From NCBI GenBank assembly GCA_013791955.1, contig VMSW01000006.1, forward strand, positions 1 through 64,000: 64,000 bases of DNA, given 5' to 3'. The translations under genes and the position numbers were made by a program. This document shows, in pieces, positions 62,575 to 64,000 of this stretch (the stretch's first letter is position 1; every line of letters starts with the position of its first letter). The notes beneath the pieces are model-generated. The model had not been told where the DNA came from, ran no database searches, and saw only the letters and a list, made by a program, of their open reading frames with translations. The DNA is from Propionicimonas sp. (GTDB lineage: Bacteria; Actinomycetota; Actinomycetes; Propionibacteriales; Propionibacteriaceae).

Positions 62575-63435
62575 CTATCCCACCCAACCGGTCGAGACCG
62601 TCTCGGCGATCCGGGCGAAGTCGGCGATGCCGAGCACTTCGCCGCGGGCCTGCGGGTCGACACCGGCATCGGTCAGCGCGGCGGCGGCGTTGGCCGATGA
62701 TCCGAATAACGGTGCCAGCGCTGAGCGCAGCATCTTTCGCCGCTGCCCGAATGCCATATCTACTACGGCAAACACCTGGGCCCGTGACGCTGTGGTCACT
62801 GGCGGTTCGCGCCTGGTCATGGCAACCAAACCGGAATCGACGTTGGGTACCGGCCAGAAGACGGTCGGCGGCACGCTGCCCACCCGCTTGGCCGCGCAAT
62901 ACCAGGCCAGCTTCGCCGAAGGAACTCCGTAAGTCTTCGAGCCAGGTGGCGCGACCAGCCGGTCGGCCACCTCGGACTGCACCATCACCAACCCGGAGGT
63001 GATCGCCTCGAAATGGGCCAGGACGTGCAGTAGCACCGGCACGCTGACGTTATAGGGCAGGTTGGCCACCACCGCGGTCGGCTGCGGATCAGCCAACCTC
63101 GACACGGTGAGCGCGTCGGCCTCGATTACCCGCAGCCGATCGGCCCGGGCGGCCAGCCGATCACCCACCGTGATCGGCAACTGGGCAGCCAGGCTGGCTT
63201 CAATCTCGACTGCGATCACCTCGGCGGCCACTTCGAGCAGGCCGAGAGTCAGTGAGCCCAGGCCCGGCCCGATCTCCAGCACCACGTCTTCGGGGCCAAC
63301 TCCGGCCGCCGCCACAATCCGGCGGACGGTATTGGCGTCGTGGACGAAGTTTTGACCCCGCTGTTTGGTCGGACGCAGCTCTAGGGCGGCGGCCAACTCG
63401 CGGATGGTGCGGGGATCGAGCAGGGCTTCAGCCAT
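62575..63435 (-). CDS. rsmA: 16S rRNA (A1518/A1519-N6,N6)-dimethyltransferase
   Basis: A 286-residue methylase (KsgA) that dimethylates two adenines in the 3' helix of 16S rRNA, a late check in 30S assembly. Motifs: [18 protein letters not shown], the SAM site [18 protein letters not shown] and the NLPY motif in [17 protein letters not shown]. The C-terminal domain is present and of normal length. Its start overlaps the tatD stop by one base (TGATG), so they are co-translated. Confidence 0.96.
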   Translation of the reverse strand: MAEALLDPRTIRELAAALELRPTKQRGQNFVHDANTVRRIVAAAGVGPEDVVLEIGPGLGSLTLGLLEVAAEVIAVEIEASLAAQLPITVGDRLAARADRLRVIEADALTVSRLADPQPTAVVANLPYNVSVPVLLHVLAHFEAITSGLVMVQSEVADRLVAPPGSKTYGVPSAKLAWYCAAKRVGSVPPTVFWPVPNVDSGLVAMTRREPPVTTASRAQVFAVVDMAFGQRRKMLRSALAPLFGSSANAAAALTDAGVDPQARGEVLGIADFARIAETVSTGWVG

Positions 63436-64000
63436 CAGCAGGCTTCACCCCATTCGCCGAAAACGGCGGTGGCGTTGGCGTCCAACTGCTGACACAGCTC
63501 GGCCAGATCGGCACCGCGCCGCTCCGCGATGAACCGCACCGTGTGCGGCAACAGGTAGCTGGAGTTCGGCCGACCTCGGTGCGGCATCGGGGTGAGGTAC
63601 GGCGCGTCGGTCTCGACCAGCAGCCGGTCGGTCGGGGTGACGTCCAGAGCTTCGCGCAGTTCCTCGTTGGCCTTGAAAGTGACCTGGCCAGCAAAGGACA
63701 GAAAGTAGCCCCGGTCCAGGCAGGCCTTGGCGAAACCGGCGTCACCGGAGAAGCAGTGCATCTGCACCCGATCAGGGGCGCCTTCGGAGTCCAACACGGC
63801 CAGCAGGTCGTCTTGGGCGTCGCGGGAATGGATCACCAGGGCGAGGTCATGTTCCTTGGCCCAGCCGATGTGGGTGGCAAAGGACTGCCGTTGGAGGGCT
63901 TGGCCCTCCGGCTCGGGCGTGCGGTAGTAGTCCAGCCCGGTCTCGCCGATACCGCGGATCTTGGCCGAGGTGGTGATCAGCGCGGCCAGCCGGTCGAGTT
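63435..64000 (-). CDS. tatD: TatD family metal-dependent DNase/deoxyribonuclease, 5' part outside the window
   Basis: The last 188 codons of a TatD amidohydrolase-fold nuclease; the start lies beyond 64000. Metal-site motifs visible: [52 protein letters not shown] and [20 protein letters not shown]. These are the family's conserved Glu, His and Asp ligands. Unlike mycobacteria, where rpfB lies between tatD and rsmA, here the two genes touch. A role in DNA repair or quality control is suggested for the family. Confidence 0.95.
   Translation of the reverse strand, partial: LDRLAALITTSAKIRGIGETGLDYYRTPEPEGQALQRQSFATHIGWAKEHDLALVIHSRDAQDDLLAVLDSEGAPDRVQMHCFSGDAGFAKACLDRGYFLSFAGQVTFKANEELREALDVTPTDRLLVETDAPYLTPMPHRGRPNSSYLLPHTVRFIAERRGADLAELCQQLDANATAVFGEWGEAC

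Overview
This window is high-GC chromosomal DNA from an actinobacterium. It has frequent GTG starts and ATGA/GTGA stop-start overlaps, a mycothiol conjugate amidase (so mycothiol is probably the main thiol), an L25/Ctc ribosomal protein and a short-chain Z-prenyl transferase of mycobacterial type. Two blocks keep the gene order I recall from Mycobacterium tuberculosis. One is greA-mca-DUF255-trhA-prenyl transferase (compare Rv1080c-Rv1086). The other is tatD-rsmA-ispE ... pth-rplY-prs-glmU ... mfd-mazG-eno-ftsB-DUF501-ppx (compare Rv1008-Rv1026). The dispersed TTCGACAAGCTCAGGGAACTG-type repeats fit a Propionibacteriales relative, but that placement is inference. No phage, transposase, CRISPR array or rRNA operon was seen.

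Layout. 0.2-2.3 kb: a TetR-controlled flavin monooxygenase operon. 3-13.5 kb: a polyamine/GABA module. A spermidine/putrescine-type ABC importer (potD-A-B-C), a saccharopine-dehydrogenase-like enzyme, gabT and gabD lie on one strand; an Lrp-type regulator and a putrescine-type aminotransferase diverge from them. Together they would import polyamines and carry them through GABA and succinate semialdehyde to succinate. 14.4-18.3 kb: a second ABC importer of unknown substrate. 18.6-21 kb: a DUF2520 oxidoreductase with panC and panB, then phoH. 22.7-26.3 kb: two secreted subtilisin-like proteases with almost identical C-terminal DNA.

26.3-33 kb: prenyl transferase, trhA, a DUF255 protein, a MarR/membrane-protein pair, mca and greA. 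33-43.4 kb: a DUF2089/surface-domain pair, AI-2E permease, ung, msrA, a LacI regulator, an SRPBCC protein, a probable non-coding RNA, a lipoprotein, an orphan adenine methylase, a NUDIX enzyme and a Bax-inhibitor-like protein. 43.6-46 kb: a membrane GGDEF-EAL protein, followed by an unusual tRNA-Leu(UAA)-like gene. 46.4-64 kb: core housekeeping genes with a tRNA-Gln, a TetR/MFS pair and, at the right edge, an N-terminally truncated tatD.

Non-coding layer. Short inverted-repeat elements fill many gaps, mostly at gene 3' ends, and one supplies the last codons and stop of panB. Two gaps (about 39.2-39.7 kb and 55.0-55.6 kb) hold strong nested RNA-like structure not explained by any gene. A 26-bp tandem repeat and a REP-like 38-mer at the left edge recur, the latter inverted, near 47.9 kb.
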